Source of the DNA: Pseudonocardiales bacterium
GTDB taxonomy: Bacteria > Actinomycetota > Actinomycetes > Mycobacteriales > Pseudonocardiaceae
Length of the DNA stretch: 64,000 nucleotides
Reading direction: 5' to 3'
Assembly (NCBI GenBank): GCA_023252195.1
Contig: JAHEXI010000001.1
Location: 310,001 to 374,000, forward strand
The notes below the pieces were generated by a model that saw nothing but the letters and a program-made list of their open reading frames with translations, was not told the DNA's origin and did not search any database. Shown piece by piece: positions 63,636 through 64,000 of this stretch. The position numbers and the translations under genes were made by a program. Within the stretch, counting starts at the first letter, position 1. Every line of letters begins with the position of its first letter.

Positions 63636-64000
63636 ATGGACACGCCAGACCTCAAACCCCGCAGCCGCGACGTCACCGATGGCATCGAGCGCGCCGCGGC
63701 CCGGGGCATGTTGCGCGCCATCGGCATGCGCGCCGACGATTTCAGCAAGCCGCAGATCGGTATCGCCTCGTCGTGGAACGAGATCACCCCGTGCAACCTG
63801 TCCCTGGCTCGGCTGGCCGAGGCCAGCAAGGAGGGCGTGCACGCCGCCGGGGGTTACCCGATGGAGTTCGGCACGATCTCCGTCTCCGACGGCATCTCCA
63901 TGGGCCACGTCGGGATGCACTACTCCCTGGTCTCCCGCGAGATCATCGCCGACTCGGTGGAGTGCGTGATGGAGGCCGAGCGGCTGGACGGGACCGTACT
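63636..64000 (+). CDS. ilvD: Dihydroxy-acid dehydratase (N-terminal part)
   Basis: The ATG at 63636, five bases after AGGAGG, opens a frame to the window end (about 121 residues of roughly 560-615). It starts with [20 protein letters not shown]. It also has [20 protein letters not shown] (first Fe-S cysteine) and [20 protein letters not shown] with [10 protein letters not shown], all diagnostic. It dehydrates 2,3-dihydroxy acids in valine, leucine and isoleucine synthesis. The remainder lies outside the window. Confidence 0.93.
   Translation, partial: MDTPDLKPRSRDVTDGIERAAARGMLRAIGMRADDFSKPQIGIASSWNEITPCNLSLARLAEASKEGVHAAGGYPMEFGTISVSDGISMGHVGMHYSLVSREIIADSVECVMEAERLDGTV

Overview
The window is high-GC DNA from an actinobacterium, most likely a member of the Pseudonocardiales. 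The evidence is strong G/C bias at third codon positions, frequent GTG starts with AGGAGG sites, and a set of typical families: Lsr2, two DivIVA/Wag31-type proteins, an EspG-family protein, a LytR-CpsA-Psr protein, an HrdB/SigA-type sigma factor and an actinobacterial glycine-betaine synthase. The species call is an inference; no rRNA or other phylogenetic marker was seen. I found no tRNA, rRNA or CRISPR array.

Layout. 0-13 kb: two tandem FAD monooxygenases (the first cut by the window edge), a FemAB-like protein, amt-glnK, a branched-chain 2-oxoacid dehydrogenase operon (E1alpha-E1beta-E2, minus strand), a DivIVA-domain protein, an LCP protein, a VapBC pair and a TIGR02206-type membrane protein. 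13-17 kb: a secreted CHRD protein, an EcsC-like protein, a DUF697-type GTPase and a second VapBC-type pair. 17.4-21.8 kb: a compact locus with a 43-residue Arg/Gly-rich peptide, a hairpin, an ABC exporter, a stand-alone Hanks-type kinase and a truncated ABC-F protein. 22-24.3 kb: a VOC protein and an unrecognised gene fused in frame to a damaged ohr. 24.8-26.3 kb: a principal-type sigma factor whose N-terminus is a DUF5994 domain.

26.3-33 kb is scarred by mobile elements: lsr2 followed by a 49-bp palindrome, an IS6-family and an IS1634-family transposase pseudogene, an orphan DivIVA paralogue and small hypotheticals. 33-42 kb: PEBP, a third VapBC, EspG, a macro domain, a DGPF protein with its ECF42-type sigma factor, a SufR-like regulator divergent from a universal stress protein coupled to folE, ctaD, a second SufR-like regulator and a group III truncated haemoglobin.

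42-51 kb looks like a stress regulon. A MarR-family regulator has a palindrome (ATATCGT-N3-ACGATAT) at its own start. The same palindrome lies upstream of an aconitase, two genes whose leaders share an AGGAGG-to-start sequence (one a DUF3040 protein), and a 43-residue membrane peptide. DksA/TraR-like, DUF488, MEDS-XRE-cupin and slipin genes are interspersed. 51-57.7 kb: a third SufR-like regulator divergent from two SIS-domain isomerase-like genes, then a DoxX remnant, a condensation/WS-DGAT-type acyltransferase, an unrecognised protein and a frameshifted ferredoxin-reductase-type flavoprotein. 58-64 kb: a fused glycine/sarcosine plus dimethylglycine methyltransferase (betaine synthesis), a lipoprotein penicillin-binding protein, an APC permease and the start of ilvD.

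The observations I would check first are the peptide/exporter/kinase locus, the DUF5994-sigma fusion, the four-site MarR palindrome, and the TTCTAA-TTAGAA operator shared by two distant loci.
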